Assembly: GCA_963513935.1 (NCBI GenBank) | Contig: OY740774.1 | Span: forward strand, 22,587,949 to 22,651,948 | Direction: 5' to 3' | Origin: Aphrophora alni | Lineage: Eukaryota; Arthropoda; Insecta; Hemiptera; Aphrophoridae | DNA: 64,000 nucleotides | Part shown: piece by piece, positions 63,165-64,000 of the stretch | How positions within the stretch are numbered: the stretch's first letter is position 1 | How the letters are laid out: each line of letters opens with the position of its first letter | The notes under the pieces: model-generated | What the model was told of the DNA's origin: nothing | The model's database searches: none | What the model saw: the letters and a program-made list of their open reading frames with translations, nothing else | Translations under genes and position numbers: made by a program

Positions 63165-64000
63165 TTGTTATCAATGCATAATCTTAATACCGGATAATAT
63201 AGGAGAAAAAGTAATTAAAAAATATTTAGAATTAAAGATAAAAAATAAATTTACCAATTACGAGAAAATAAAATAATATAGTGAACCACATTTCCATCTA
63301 CCATTACATTAAACCAAACAAATATTTGGTGTCAGATTTCTAAAATATTTTTTTTTATATAACAGGTGGTAACTACTTTACTATTTTACTTTATGTACAA
63401 AAAATACAGATTTCTTACAATATATTAGAAAAATTATGCTGGTATTTCTTAATTAAAAATAACAATATACAAAATATATTATGAAATTACGGTTTGTACA
63501 AATAACTGTTTTCACTGATTAATAATTGTTTCAACTATGTTACTTATTATCTAAGTAATATCACAGATCTGTCGTGATCAGTATTGTGTTCAATTAAAGT
63601 TAGCACACCTTGTAATCAATCTGAAATAAATTACCAATAATGACATAATCTCTACGAATATATTCGACATTATACGTATATTTACAATTGTTATTATTTT
63701 ATACATTTCTATAATATATTTGCTTCTTACATTTTGCTTTTTTGAAAGCATGTGTATTCATACAATTAATTATTATATTTTTATACATATTTCTATATAA
63801 ATTTAATTACAGTTTTAATTAAACTGTTATGCTGTTACAGGTGATCAAATTTCCTCTCTAAAGTTAATATGATTTTTGACTGAAATAATTTCAAATTTTG
63901 TTAACTAAAATAATGTTGCTGCTGAAAAAATTGAAAGAACACAACACCAAATCACATTCTAAAACTAAAACCTAACACTAAAAAATTAACATTAATCATT
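62830..64000. other. Intergenic, no gene; TA microsatellites around 63060-63163
   Basis: An interrupted TA/ATA-rich tract at about 63055-63163. Nothing else is recognised up to the right edge. Confidence 0.5.

Overview
This is a eukaryotic, almost certainly insect, nuclear window. It is AT-rich, has very few coding bases, contains multi-kilobase introns, and is packed with decayed transposable elements. The insect call rests on a recognisable 26-29 kDa-type cysteine protease gene, a family I know from insects, and on the transposon types present (mariner, piggyBac, hAT, Penelope-like). The order cannot be fixed from sequence alone.

Only two host genes are supported. They are transcribed divergently from a gap of about 630 bp (42951-43578). 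On the minus strand, the 26-29-p-type cathepsin-like protease begins at 42950. Its first five coding exons (42950-42896, 34066-33917, 14585-14413, 6289-6185, 2628-2469) join with matching phases and consensus splice sites. Its catalytic domain lies off the left edge. On the plus strand, ECHDC1 (ethylmalonyl-CoA decarboxylase, crotonase fold) is complete in three coding exons (43579-43795, 47998-48231, 54354-54793), giving 296 aa. From 54794 to 64000 I see no host gene.

The rest is repeats. From left to right: a piggyBac fossil (640-1870, -); a Penelope-like (PLE) 3' end (1990-2420, +); foldbacks (4040-4230, 4999-5099); a near full-length hAT element with terminal inverted repeats and target duplication (6614-9396); non-LTR retrotransposon pieces (9405-9860, 11690-12150, 15040-15790, 36380-37640); two pogo/Tigger-type elements (12182-12776, 12963-14208); LTR-like sequence (15930-17740); a Penelope-like palindrome interrupted by an internally deleted LTR retrotransposon with 2.55 kb LTRs, a primer binding site and a gag-like coiled-coil ORF (20319-24590); a Tigger scrap and a Gypsy pol remnant (25600-27000); a tail-out inverted PLE pair with a 13-bp target duplication (34558-36251); a PLE with RT and GIY-YIG endonuclease (38105-39595); a 5S-rRNA-derived segment inside an inverted repeat (44130-44650); a further PLE (48300-48795) and a Tc1/mariner-type element (49850-51226) inside an ECHDC1 intron; a decayed mariner (56570-57604, -); and another tail-out PLE-like inverted pair (60175-60850).

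The most interesting signal is a repeated RNA motif at the 3' ends of nearly all the Penelope-like copies. It has a hammerhead-ribozyme core (CYGANGA, one extra base, a short stem-loop, GAAA), followed in the better copies by a 6-nt self-complementary word and then UA or UC. At least five diverged families in this single window carry it, in up to ten copies of varying decay. Four loci are arranged, or appear to be arranged, as tail-out inverted pairs. Hammerhead ribozymes in Penelope-like elements are known; the density, the palindromic stem III words and the inverted architecture here deserve a dedicated look.
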